A stretch of DNA of 64,000 nt. Source: Neonectria sp. B-13 (lineage: Eukaryota > Ascomycota > Sordariomycetes > Hypocreales > Nectriaceae). Where the stretch lies: contig NOKP01000037.1 of the NCBI GenBank assembly GCA_002682825.1, forward strand, positions 124,001-188,000, read 5' to 3'. The translations under genes were made by a program, and so were the position numbers. The stretch's first letter is position 1. Each line of letters begins with the position of its first letter. This document shows positions 34,162 to 45,918 of the stretch, one piece after another. The notes below the pieces were generated by a model, which saw nothing but the letters and a program-made list of their open reading frames with translations, had not been told where the DNA came from and searched no databases.

Positions 34162-36220
34162 ATGTCCATCAAAGCGTTGGCTCGCAGAGTCTTGCGCAAG
34201 CTTGAACTCCCAGAGCAACAGCAGGCCACCACGCAGTGGATCAACGAGGACTTGAAGCCTGTGCCTCTTGAAAGACAAACATGGGGTATGTCACACGCCC
34301 TAAATAGTCCCATCCATATAACCGTCAAGAGCTGACAAGAAACCGTGGTGCAGGATGGCTGCAATTCTTCGAACTTTGGTTCCTCGTCAACGTCAACATT
34401 AGCACCTATCAGACCGGTGCCTCCCTGCTCGCTGTCGGCCTTAACTGGTGGCAAGCCATCATTGTCATCGTCTTCGGGTCCATCTTGACTGCATTCTTCG
34501 CCGTCATCAACTCAATCTCCGGGGCAACTAGTCATTTGGGCTACTCTGTCGTGAGCCGATCAGTATGGGGTAAATACCAACTCGCGTTTGCAACAGAGAA
34601 GCAATGCTGACTCCTCGTAGGAATCTACGGCGCCTACTTCCCCATCCTCAACCGAATGCTCCTTTCCTTTGTCTGGTACGGCGTGCAGGCTGTCATTGGC
34701 GGCAAGATGGTCTTTGTCTGCCTCCGCTGCATATGGCCGTCCCTTGAGGATCGCATCCCAAACACCCTCCCCGATAATATTGGCATCACCAGCGCCGAAT
34801 TTCTCGGCTACTTTCTCTTCAACATCATTTGCTGTGTCCTGATCTGGTTCAAGCCCAACCAGCTCCGGCTATACTTTCACGCCGGTGCTGGCCTGTCACT
34901 GCTCGCCTTCAGTGCTTTATTGGGCTGGGCACTCGGAACAAGGACGCCTGGGGAGAGCCTGGACGATGCGTTTGGCGATGCGCCTGAGTTCAAGGGCGCT
35001 GCTCTTGGCTGGGCAACTTGCAGTGGCATGATGAGCATCCTTGGCGCTGCTGTGGCCGGAGTTCTCAACCAAAACGATTACACCAGGTTTGCGCAGAGAC
35101 CGAGCCAGGTGGTTTCGAGCCAGTTCATGTCGTATGTGATTTCGTGTGGCTTCACCGGGATTTGCGGCATTCTTGTTACTGCGGCGACTCAGCAGCGTAT
35201 GTCTTTAACTCTCCATATCTCCCCCAAATATCGTGCTTCGGTGATGGGCTAATGCTCTTTCTCTCTCTCTACAGGATACGGCAATGGAGTTCCGCTCTGG
35301 GACCCATACCAGCTTCTTGTTGCCATTCAAGACTCAGCAATGGGCACATCGGGAGAGAAGGGAGCCCGTGCCGCTACATTCTTCCTTGGTTTCGCCTTCA
35401 TCATTGCCCAATTATCAATCAATGTTCCTGGCAATGTCCTCGCGGGCGGACTAGACGTCGCCAGTTTATTCCCGAAGTACATCGACCTCCGCCGCGGAGC
35501 ATACATCTTGGCGGCATTGAGCGTCCTGCCCAACCCCTGGCAACAGTTAGCAAACGGGTCAACGTAAGTGACAAGTCTCTCTTTCGTCCCTCCGCTATGA
35601 TTGCAGGCTTTATTTTTTAACCACTTTTCTGCAGGTTCCTGACTGTTCTGAGCGCTTATGCCGTCTTTCTTGGCCCCTTGGTCGGTCTTCTCTGCGTACA
35701 CTACTACATCATCCAGAAGCGGAAGTTTCACTACCCAGACCTGTACGAAGGATCAGATAAATCTGTGTACTGGTACAACCGGGGTGTGAACTGGAGAAGT
35801 GTGGTTGCGTGGCTGGCTGGCATGACGCCAAGGTGAGTTATCCCGCTCAGTATTGCAACCAGACACTCACATGTTACTTATGTAGTCTTCCTGGATTTAT
35901 TGCATCCATCGACAGCTCAGTGTCGGTTTCCGAAGGAGCGATCCACTTCTACGACCTCACTTTCATTTTTGGATTCTGCATTTGTAAGATCTGCAATCTG
36001 TCTTGTAGACATAACTCACTTGCTAACTAAGCTCATCTTAACAGCTGCGTTTTTCGCGTGCGCTCTTCACTGGATTTTCCCTGTTGACTTTACTGGCATC
36101 ACTCAACTAGAGATGGAAGCTGGCGCGGATGTCGTCGAGGGACTGCCCAGAGCGCGGGATACCGAGGAACAACACGTTGTTATTCCGGAGAATAAGATGA
36201 GCCACGAAGGGAGTACGTGA
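34162..36220 (+). CDS. NCS1-family nucleobase/hydantoin/allantoin-type permease
   Basis: Seven exons: 34162-34285, 34354-34569, 34621-35196, 35275-35563, 35635-35832, 35886-35983, 36045-36220; 558 aa with about 12 helices. Family marks are the N-terminal NEDLKPVPLERQTWG, LNWWQAIIVIVFGSILTAFF, YGAYFPILNRMLLSFVWYGV, the substrate-region GVLNQNDYTRFA, and INVPGNVLAGGLDVASLFPK. NCS1 carriers bring purines, pyrimidines, allantoin, hydantoins or related compounds into the cell by cation symport. The substrate is not decided by sequence alone, but divergence from a hydantoinase/oxoprolinase gene points to hydantoin, allantoin or a similar cyclic ureide. The C-terminal tail (EGLPRARDTEEQ) is acidic and cytosolic. 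Confidence 0.9.
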
Positions 36221-36513
36221 GGCTTTGGGTTCTTTTATTTTATATTCTTTTAGCTATAGATCAATCTACAGAAACACTACTTAATCGTTTTTATAATGTA
36301 TGGTAACTTCTGGTCTGCTTAACTGCGTAATCCTTCGACGCCGCGAAGATTAGGCCTCCCGTACTTCGCAACATCCTCATAGTTCTCACCTTTGAGGTGA
36401 TACAGAACAAGTAGAAATTCAGAAGCCAAAACCCTGTTGTTTGCTGTGTGCTAGATGCTGTATAACTGGATGGGTACATTCACAATGAATCCTTTGGTGT
36501 ATCCAATATGGTC

Positions 36514-39168
36514 TCAAGCTTTCCAACCAGCACCCCTTACAAATTGCCAGAGCAACCTCGCCTCCTTCTTATCACTGCTACTCTCTAGCCCTACTTTCTT
36601 CAATACCTTCAAGGCCCAGACTATTCCACCTCCAACCCCGACATCAACCTCAGTCTTTTCCACCCCTCGAACGTATGCTCGAAGCTGCTGGAGCACTTTT
36701 CGCCTCAGCGGACTTACTAGAAGTGGATTGGTGGGCTTTGTGTAGGAGAAAAATAGGATGAGGAGCGATGTGTGATAAGCTTCGGTGAGCGGAGCGGCGA
36801 TGGTTTGAGAAGTAGATGCTGATGGTGCTATTCCTCCACGTTCATCGTGGTCAGAATTGCTGTCGCTACTACTTTCATCGTTGGAATCGCCGCCGTCTTC
36901 CATACTGAGAGTATCCAGGGATCCGTCATGGAACTTTTCCTCCCCCATATCCCATCCACAGATCTCGTGCTCAAGTCGCGCTATTTCATCCGAAACGTTC
37001 GTTTTTGTCCCCGTTTGCTTTTCCTGTAGAAGCAAGCTGTTCTCGAGAATCAGTCGCAACAGCGAGGACGGAATCGGAGAGCAAGTCTGCTGACGGAGTT
37101 CTAATGTGAATCTGCTACCATTGGTTCCACCCGATCTTCTTTCTGAGCTTGCTACACCATGGCCATCCGGGATTAAGAACTGTGCCCATATTTCTGGAGC
37201 GCGTAAAAGGCCGAGCTTGTTTAGACTCGACGGCGATAAAGGCGTGAGAGAAGAAAGTGCACTGTTCAGCACGCATTCTTGCAGCAGCAAGTACTCGAGA
37301 CTGAGCAGCGTCTTGGATTTTTTCTGCGGAGAAGTATGGTGGGGCGAAGTGTTTGCAATGAAGTGTATGCAACGGGCGAAGAGGTCTGGAAGTGGTTGTA
37401 GTTGTTCTGATACAGCCTAATAGGTTAGGTTAGAGTCGGACATGTGGATATGGGGAAAAGCCTTACTTCTGTCGTGGCCATATTCATCAAGGTGATTAGT
37501 ATGTTCTTATGCTCCCGATTTGAAAATTGTTTCCTGTGGAGTGTGCGACCAAGACAGGTGAGAGTTAACCGCGTATATCGTAAAGCCGGCTCATGCCATT
37601 TTCCTTTGTCGCGCCTCCCTCTCCGGTCGTTCAACCCAGCACGGTCAGTCTTTTCGTTCCCCAAACCTTGATACACGGCATCCATATGTGCAGCGCTCAT
37701 CGCCAGGAGGCTATAAAGCACCGCGCATGAATCAACGGGTGCGTCGCTCAATGCACTTAGCCTACCAAAACATAACAACGCTTGGTCGAGACAGGTCTGC
37801 GAGCGGATGCTTTCACCGATGGGCGAGAGGAGGTTGGTAAGGTGGGAGGAGAAATGGATGAGGAGCATGCGTATTTCGGATGAGGTTGATTGGTCGATGG
37901 GGATGGAGAGATCTTCCCAGGGTGGTTGAACCTGTTGGTGGGTATCGCCGAGTGATTGGGGAGTGTCTCCATGTTTTGCTGATGTCGATCGAAACGTGAT
38001 GGGCGTAGCTAGAAATTGCCCTTGCTTCATGTTAGGGCCGTGGTACTGTCTTTCACTAGTACGAGATGGAACTAACCTGTGGAGGCTCTGTCTTCGTAAA
38101 GAGCAATTGCAGTTTCATCCTCGAATAATGTAGAATGACAGCAGCCATTGGTGTGTTCTATAACGTGACGGTAAGTTCTGTCCAACAATAACGCAGCAGA
38201 TCACACAGTACAAGTTGAGCAGGACCGGGAAGATAGAAAGAAAGGAGGATGGTTCTTACCATTAATTTGTATTGGGCTTTGTAAGGCCAGGTCGGTGCCA
38301 GGAATGGGTTCCTCTCGCTCAAAGCTTGCAGTGGAGCCTTCTTCATCGACTATGAACTCGTCATGACTTTTTCTGGAACCATTCGCAAACATATTCCTGC
38401 TTCTCGGCAAAGAAGTCTCCTCCTCTGAAAATGCAGATGCATCCCTCGCAACGTTAATATTAAGCCCCTCATCATCATCCTCCCCTTCTTCGACATCTAT
38501 TCCAGCGCTCCTTGATGGAGATGAACGGCCCGGATTGGAACTCAAGGCCCGTGATACAGAGGAGCGAGAGTGGAACACTCCAAATGGGCCGCTCAGCTGG
38601 GTTTCTGTGCTGTCCTGCTTCAGACTGTCCTCGAAAGCTTTTCTAGAGATGGATTCACCCTCGAGGTTCTCAAGTGCCTCACTCAGACATTGGCTCAACC
38701 CTCGTTCTCCGGGGCTGCCAAGACACTCTACCATGCGCTGCGACATCCGTCTTCTCTCCGCCACTGCATGGTTCTAGCGTTAGCATGAAAGAATGATAGA
38801 GTAGCGGAAATACATGACGCAATAGCACAACAGTGATTGTAAACTCGGATCTTGTCATTTTCTTGACAGAACACAAGCCAATCCGAAGAGATGCCAAACA
38901 ATAACAGATCTTTCCACATACAAGTGAACATCTCCCTCCTGCCCGCGCCCCTCTCGCCATCCTCGATATTCCCATCGCTCAGTGGAACACTCTTCCCCTG
39001 TCGGCTTCCATAATTCAGCCACTTAAGCTTGCCGGCGTATCCGTCACAGTCAAGGGACAGCCTCGTACAGTTCCCGCATGCAGGTTGTTCAAGCGAGCAT
39101 TTAACGTGGCGAAGACGACACGTAAGGCAGCCTAGAAGCGTTCGCCGGCGGGGTCTGCTGTTGATCAT
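36514..39168 (-). CDS. Zn(II)2Cys6 transcription factor
   Basis: Five exons: 38922-39168, 38260-38763, 38077-38157, 37467-38020, 36514-37416; 762 aa. The N-terminus has RRTLLGCLTCRLRHVKCSLE...CGNCTRLSLDCDGY, a full Zn2Cys6 cluster at residues 14-41. A Ser- and acid-rich disordered stretch (VEEGEDDDEG region, about 150-240) precedes the fungal-specific C-terminal domain, seen in EDETAIALYEDRAS, SCAVLYSLLAMSAAHMDAVY, EPALRYTRLTLTCLGRTLH and LLILFFSYTKPTNPLL. Such proteins with this late alpha-helical domain (Fungal_trans_2 type) are nuclear regulators. It is convergent with the NCS1 permease and could control it or the RidA/aminopeptidase pair upstream. An insert rich in D/S (EDGGDSNDESSSDSNSDHD) lies within the regulatory domain. 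Confidence 0.82.
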
Positions 39169-39560
39169 GGGAATGGAAGTGAATGGATTCGGGTCGTGAA
39201 CTCGTGATGTTGACTAGGCGGTCATCCTACGACGGAATATCAGGCAAGGGAGGCCGATGAAGTAGATAAGGAGACTCGCTGTGGGGTGGAGGAGGCGAGG
39301 AAAGTGATGCCGACCACAGCGGGGGAGATGTGGAGAGGCTAAGGCAGTCTTGACTCTTGACACCAGAGATAAGCTAGCCAAGATAAGCCACAGAACAATG
39401 ATCATGACTCAGGAAGTGACGCTAGATGACAAGATTTAATTGAAGGGAGCGAGGAGGCAAATCGCGGTGGGAACGCGTCACTTATGGAACATAACAGTGG
39501 GCTCAACGGCATACGTATAGACTATTCAACATTGATCTCTAAACCGAACACGCGACATGT
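39169..39560. other. Intergenic, about 390 bp
   Basis: Promoter of the minus-strand zinc-cluster regulator and 3' flank of the second RidA gene, which lies on the same strand. No motif recognised. Confidence 0.55.
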
Positions 39561-40065
39561 CTACAACAGCGCCGTGCACTCAATCTCCACCAAGACATTC
39601 TTAGGTAATTGCTTCACAGCCACACAACTGCGTGCCGGCTTATGAGTGAAGTATCCAGCATACACGTTGTTGACTGCCGCGAAATCCCCCATGTCATCCA
39701 GGAATATCTGTCGACAGTTAGCTAGCATTCACCAACATGGAAACTTGACTAAACCACTTACGTTCACCTTGACCACCTTGCCAATCTCCGTTCCCGTGGC
39801 CTTGAGCACCGAAACCATGTTCTTGCAGACCTGTTCCGTCTGCTCCGTCGCACCTCCGGGCACGACATCGCCGGTCTTGTCCACGGGTATGTTGCCGGAA
39901 AGAAAAGCGAAGCCGCCGGCCTTGACGGCGTGGGACTGTCACACCAAACCCGTATTAGGCCACCTCGCTTGCCAAGGAACATCTCCGGAGAGGAAAACTC
40001 ACATATGGGCCCATAGCGGGTGCGAGTTCATCGCTGATGACAGTGGTAAAGTCTGCGTGGGACAT
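39561..40065 (-). CDS. RidA family enamine/imine deaminase (canonical)
   Basis: Three exons (40003-40065, 39762-39935, 39561-39707), 127 aa. All expected elements are present: [19 protein letters not shown] at the N-terminus, [33 protein letters not shown], the Arg in [15 protein letters not shown] and the terminal [11 protein letters not shown]. RidA hydrolyses 2-aminoacrylate and related imines released by PLP enzymes and flavoprotein oxidases. The family forms trimers in cytosol or mitochondria; no presequence is visible. Compared with the RidA-like protein at 21525-21902 this copy keeps both C-terminal Glu residues, so it is the better candidate for classical activity. Confidence 0.92.
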
Positions 40066-40499
40066 GTTTGATCTTCTTCGTGCGGCCTGGTATATAGATA
40101 TGATTGAGAGGTGATTACGTTTGTTGCAAAGAATGAGAGGTTGAAGAGAATATGATATCAGTTATAAATATATATCAAACTCACAAAACCTTCAACGCTG
40201 CCGATACCGGATGCATAGCTGGGCTTTCTCTCTCATCCACATCGGTAAGGCCTTGCCGAGCAGGGCCTCCGTTGAATAACCCTGGCGATGATCGTAATGC
40301 CTCAGCCCTACTCCACCCCCCGGGGATGCATACACACGCCACACGCACCCGATTTACCAGTCTTCTTTTGGTGGAAGCAAGCAGTCGTTCCATCTGTTTA
40401 TTTTCATTTCCACATAGCTTCTTCACAGGCTATTTACGATACAATCCGAATCTGTCTTCACTCCCTTGCAAAGCTGAGCCCTAACACTTGGCACACAGC
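40066..40499. other. Intergenic, 434 bp
   Basis: Upstream region of the second RidA gene and 3' flank of the aminopeptidase gene. No credible gene or RNA was seen. Confidence 0.55.
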
Positions 40500-43400
40500 T
40501 CACAAATATCCCTTTCTCTCCAACCACTCTTCGAGCGCCCTCTCCTCCCTAGATCTAAATGTAGTATTCACGCTGATCCTCTCCATCACGACCCTCAATC
40601 CCCTCACAAACCCAATATTCTCACCTTTCCTATCTGTAAAAAACACATTTATCTCCTCCTCCAACCCCTCCTCCGCGAACCCACTCAACCCTTGTCTCAA
40701 AAAGTGATCCAAGCTTGGCAAACTTCTGTCAAACTTCCACAGCACTGCTTCCCAGTTCGCCTTCAGCCATTTCCAAAATATGTTCCGCGAAAAGCACTGC
40801 GTGGAGAGTGCTCCGGCCGCAATGGGGAGGTCAGAGACCTGCACGTCTGCTGAGAGTAGCAAAGAAAGGTAGTCATCCAGCGCTTCTCGAGAGGATGTGG
40901 CTGCTAGGGCTCGCAGACAGATTTCTTTGAGGTCGATGGAGGTGGAGGGGGCGTTGAGATAGAGGGATTTGAGGCTGTGGTAGCACGACAGATCGCCATG
41001 AGCGCTTGCCATTGGTAATATGGCAGATAGTAGACTGCTATGCAGGGAGGAGGTACCGGAGGCGTAATCTCTAAACTTGCTGAGCGCTCTGTCTTTAGTG
41101 CTGTTACGCATGTTAGTTGATGTCTCATGTGTATAGGGCCTCCCTTACTTCTTATGCGATGCCATGCCAGCCGTTCTGATGATAAGGGTTCTCATTCTCA
41201 TTGAGACATGATTCTCGCCTGGGAGCACGTCCCAGTCGATAGCAGAAACGACCTCTTCGAGCAGCCGTCTCTTGAACCCCAGCAGCCCACGAGTCATTTT
41301 AGGACTCTGTGAGAAGGCAGACATCAAGAGATCGAGCGCCTTGGAGATTTGAAGCCAGACACTTGGAGCGGCTAAAGTCAGTTCGATGCAAGCTATATCT
41401 GATGACAAGTGTTTGGTAACATACAAGTAGTCTGTTTCAGCGTGAAATCGCTCCATCAGCGTTAGGAGATCCACAAGACTCCTCTTACCCGCCACTGCAA
41501 GGTCAGCGAGATCTGCTATGAGGCAGATTCTCTCCTCGGTTGTCAGCTCCCTTTTCTCTGTTGCCAGTCTAGCCAAGATATCCGAAGAGTAGTTGACCTT
41601 ATAGAAGCCTGTCTGGTTTTGGTTGATGTTGACAAGATCTCTTATGTTTAATGATTCTGGATTAAACTTCAGTTTGATGTGAGATTCTTTAAGCATTCCT
41701 CCTGGGCATTGTGAGAGATTCAGCGGGATCCACCATGCTGTTTCTTCCTCTGTCGTGCTTAGGCTCCCGGCGAGCAAAAGACGCTCCTGAGAGACGTGAA
41801 CAAAATCATCTTTCAGTACTATGTTAAGTACCGGGAAACCAATCTGCTTAATCCAGCCGTCCTAAACCATGGTGAGTGCCAAGGGTCAACGTGTCATTGT
41901 TGAACATACCATGAACGATCCGACGTCTTTGTTTGATGCCTGACTTAAGTGGTGCCATAGATCTGTCGACTTGGCATTTTCTTACGCTGTTAGCTTCCAG
42001 GGGCGTAGATTCCTCATCACGTGAAGAATTCAACACTTACTGTATGCAAAACTGCTAAGGTAGTTCGCAACGCCTTGTAGGAACACCTTTCTCCCTAGGT
42101 AGCTGTCGAGCATACGAACAAGTGAGCTGCCCTTGAGATAGCTGATATCATCGAAGATTTCATCAATATCGGGACCATTCTTCACATGTACATCGATGGC
42201 GTGTGACGCTCGGAGAGAATCGAGCTGGAATGCTGCTTGTAGGCCTTCGCACTTGGTTAAATGTTAGTGTAGCCCACACGACGGGGATCTAGAAAACCCA
42301 CAATGAATCTCTTCCAGACATTCCAATCTAGAGTGGCAACAATTAGAATGCCGAATCTGAACAATACTCTGCCAAGCTTACCTGGATGAAAGTGATCCAC
42401 CGCCAACCAACCCGCCCAAGTAGCAAATCCCTCCTTTAGCCACAAGTCGTTCCACCAATCCATAGTGACGAGATTGCCGAACCACTGATGGGCGAGTTCT
42501 GTCGAAGGTCAATACCGTCACGAGACTTCAGGCACAACAAAGTCCATACCGTGCGCAACCACGTAGCTAGCTCGGTCTTGATTCTCAAGGCTGGACGTGC
42601 TATCGTCGTACAGTAGAGCTGTGTTCTGAAAGGTGCAGAGCCCCCAATTCTCCATGGCTCCGTGGGCCTGTAATCCATGAGCTCCGGTTCACTGGTCAGA
42701 GCTGGGATAGATTTACGTACAAATTGTGGAATCGCAATGAGATCAAGTTTAGGAAGCGGATAGTCGATATTGAAGATTTCGGAGAAATAGTCCAGCACGC
42801 GACAAGCATGCTCTAGCGCGTATTGCGCCTGAGATATCAATCCTACCATAGTGTAAACCCGGACTGGAAGGCGCCTGCCCTCATGTTCTCGCTTCGTGAG
42901 TGCTTGGATGTGCTCGAATTCGCCAACTGCCCAAGCGAGGAGCTACAAGAGATGGATCAGTTATGAATAGACCACATAAGAACATGGGGGAACAAACATA
43001 AGTGCTCATCACCGGGGTCCTCTCAAATGCAACTACATTGGTCCCGTCTGCATTGCGGACGACTCGTCTCTCCGGCATATTACTCAAGGCGGTCAGGTGT
43101 CCTGGAACCTGGATAGTAAAATCGAATGTTGCCTTGAGGTTCGGCTCGTCGAAGCAAGGGAACGCTCTGCGCGCTTCGCAGGACTCGAACTGTGTGCTAA
43201 ACACATGGCCCTTTCCGGATCCATTTTCTGGATCAGGGGACTTCTGTGTTGATGTACGATAGAAACCTGTGAGTGCGTTGTTCATCGTGCCCTTGAAACG
43301 AATAGTGAGTTCTGCTTGAGGGCCAGAGATGGTTGCTGGGAACTGCAGGCAGACTCGCTGGAGCTCCTCATCGAGATGAACATTGGAGTGTTGTAAAGAA

Positions 43401-43727
43401 CCTGTGGTGGCAAATGTGACGGTCGCGTCGAGAATGTCCAGCTCTTTAGCATTCAGCCAGATCGTGTCGGTTGGTTGGTTCACGGCGAGGTGGATTCGCA
43501 CTTTGCCGTGGTACGAGTAGGGCGCTTGGAAACAGAGATTGAATAGGTCGATGCTGTAGTGGTACGGCTTGACGCTGGAGTGGGACTTGTTAGCTCTCTG
43601 TCTAGATGACAAGGAATGATCGCACTCACTCGCGAGGCAGGTGTTGGTGCTCCATGATTGCGAGGTTTCTAAGCGTCTTGGTGTTGCGTTCTTCTTGTGA
43701 TCTTGCGGTGCTGTGTGGCATGACCAT
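40500..43727 (-). CDS. M1-family metallo-aminopeptidase
   Basis: Ten exons on the minus strand: 43630-43727, 42998-43574, 42721-42942, 42550-42667, 42382-42498, 42302-42327, 42251-42041, 41910-41980, 41149-41861, 40500-41100; 917 aa. The active site is complete: the aminopeptidase motif GAMENWG (302-308), zinc motif [10 protein letters not shown] (338-347) and the distal zinc Glu in [12 protein letters not shown] (Glu361), exactly the HExxH-x18-E spacing. The N-terminal beta-saddle ([11 protein letters not shown]...[14 protein letters not shown]), a middle domain after [15 protein letters not shown], and the long helical ERAP-like C-terminus (from WWIPLNLS) follow the usual order. It removes N-terminal residues from peptides in cytosol (no signal peptide). 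In this cluster it could supply free amino acids. One exon of 26 nt is the only unusual piece, and it restores the family reading frame. Confidence 0.9.
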
Positions 43728-43950
43728 TGTAGCTTATAAGAGAGACTTGGCCTCTGATTATGATTGAGTGTGACATGCCCATCTCACGATCTAACTGCTA
43801 TTGATGTAATCACTTGGCAGTCTAGTAAGTTTGCCGATCCGATAGCGCCCCATGTTAGCTTGCGTGTCCAATGATCTCGGATGATTTATTAGACTACTTC
43901 CTCTCCCTCCCTCCCTGTTCTCGAATTACCCCACCAACTCCACTCTCTTG
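43728..43950. promoter_or_regulatory. Short divergent promoter, aminopeptidase / TF-domain gene
   Basis: Only 223 bp separate the two divergent start codons, so the aminopeptidase and the TF-domain gene may share control. No specific factor site was identified. Confidence 0.4.
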
Positions 43951-45447
43951 ATGCATCCATCTTCCTCTTTGACACCGAAAATGGAACGTGTTGCCGACGA
44001 CCGACGCCGACGGCAAAGACGACGACAACGACGGAGCAAGAGCCAGCGGCGCGAGGACCGGACCCTGCTCTTGTCCACAGCCAGAGATGACTCGCACAGC
44101 CAGAGAGACTCTCTCCTCAGCGCGTTGGAACCCCTCTCGTGGCTGCGCCGTTCGGAGCGCGCCCTGCTCCATCACTTCGTCTCCGAGGCGTCCTGCGTCG
44201 CCATCTCCTCACGCCATGGACAACGCTTGTTTTTCAATACCATCGTGCCATTGGCTCTCCAGAGCCCGTCGCTGCTATACGCGACCTTGGCGTATTCAGA
44301 GGCTCAGCAGGCGAGTTTGCACATGGCCGAGGCGACCGATCCGCACCGGTCCGTGTCGAGATATGTCGGCATGAGTTTGGCCGCGTTCCAGGCAGAGTTG
44401 CCACGATCTAACTTGGGCAGCCAAGCGAGTCTTCTGGCGGCTTCTTTGATGCTGTGTCTTGTGAGCGTGTCATCTGGCGATATTCACTCGGGCTCCTGGC
44501 GCGTCCACGCCGAAGGGGCGAAGGCTCTCCTGGCCAGTATTCATCGCTCTAATAATGCATCAGCCTCCGCGGACCTCGATGCCATTGATCGGTTTCTGTC
44601 GCGCTGGTACTTGAACGTCGAGTCGCTCGCCTCCATGACATCCGCGGGCCTGGTCACGGGCCAATGCGTGGTGCAGGACACCACCTGGGGCACCATTACC
44701 GAGCCTGATCAGTTTTCCCTTGATGTCTGCGACGACCACTTCGGGTATCCAGCTAGACTTGCCATGTTGTTCCGCGAGATTGGTGCCTCGGCATGGGAAC
44801 GTCGACGGCAGCTCTCGCTCTGGCCTTCGTTGACGAAGGCAACGGAGGCAACAGCTGAATTTACCGTCCTGACACAACAAGACTTCCATCTGGACGCCGA
44901 CACTCTGCAATCGAGCCTCGACGAAATCTCGGCCGATACCCTCCACTCTTCTCGCGGCCTTGCTTTCTATCCCGGCGTCCGGGAGGAGCTTTCCGATAGC
45001 GACGTCCGAGGCTTCATGGCTTGCACCGAGGCCTATATCCACATGGCACGCATCTTGATTGAGAGGCGGGTCAGGGGGACATCATCAAGTTCCGAGACAG
45101 TGCAAGCGTCCGCTCGCGCTATTATCCGGGCTATAAGTTCCATCCCGCCATCACATGAACCCTCGCCTGCAATGGCCATCGGACCTCCGCTCTTCACGGC
45201 GGGATGCGAGGCGCTAGAGCAGGTCGATCGCCAGGCGGTGCGGAATATCTTCCACGACCATTATTCCGAAGTTAGATCAAAGAATATGGAACGAGCGCTG
45301 AGCATTCTGGAGACATTATGGGCGAACGGTGCCGGCGAAGTTTTGGACTGGGTGACATATCAAGGTAAGGATGGTTTACATTTTGTGCAATCCTTGAAGC
45401 TGATTACGTGAATAGAAGCACAAAACTGGGATTTCTTACCACATTAA
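43951..45447 (+). CDS. Fungal-specific transcription-factor-domain protein lacking a zinc cluster
   Basis: Most likely two exons (43951-45364 and 45416-45447, 51-nt intron GTAAGG...AATAG), 481 aa ending QEAQNWDFLPH; unspliced, the frame would stop at 45411. The start has a strongly basic run (DDRRRRQRRRQRRSKSQRRE) that resembles a nuclear signal, then LERFLHHFVSEA-like helices and the Fungal_trans_2 type domain: LLYATLAYSEAQQASL, SLLAASLMLCLVSVSSGD, WRVHAEGAKALL, FLSRWYLNVESLASMTS. No Cys6 motif is found in the frame or immediately upstream. It may be a regulator that acts through a partner, or a factor that has lost its DNA-binding domain. Gene arrangement is divergent from the M1 aminopeptidase. 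Confidence 0.75.
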
Positions 45448-45918
45448 ATGATATAGGCAGTTACAAAATTAAACATCTACCAAAGTCGTATGATCTAATG
45501 ATATGTGCTCAAACCATACCTGTATAGGGTAGCTCAGTTGACATCATTGCCTTGGATGTGATACTTTGTTCCCTCATTATCTCAATGCTGTAGTGTCTCT
45601 AAGCTACATTGAATTCTGTGGCTCTTCTTAAAAACTCAGTAATCAAAAGGGACGAAGCCGAATTGTCGCTTTGACGTTCAAACTATTCTCATCAATGTTT
45701 TATATTCTAAATATGTATTAATTACTCTGAATTAAACAAAGTAAATCGAAGATTCCAGATACAATCTCGTCCTTTCTTTCATCTTAATATATAAGATGAA
45801 GATACTTATTCTTGAATAAAAATATCATATCTCAACTTTTATTATATGTTATCTCACCCATCTTGTAGTCCTTAGCCACAACATCATATCCTCGCATAGC
45901 CTCCACAGCTATTGCTAC
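45448..45918. other. AT-rich convergent intergenic region
   Basis: About 470 bp, notably AT-rich (45640-45850), between the 3' ends of the TF-domain gene and the HET-domain gene. No reading frame or RNA gene is seen. Could be shared 3' sequence or a decayed repeat. Confidence 0.5.
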
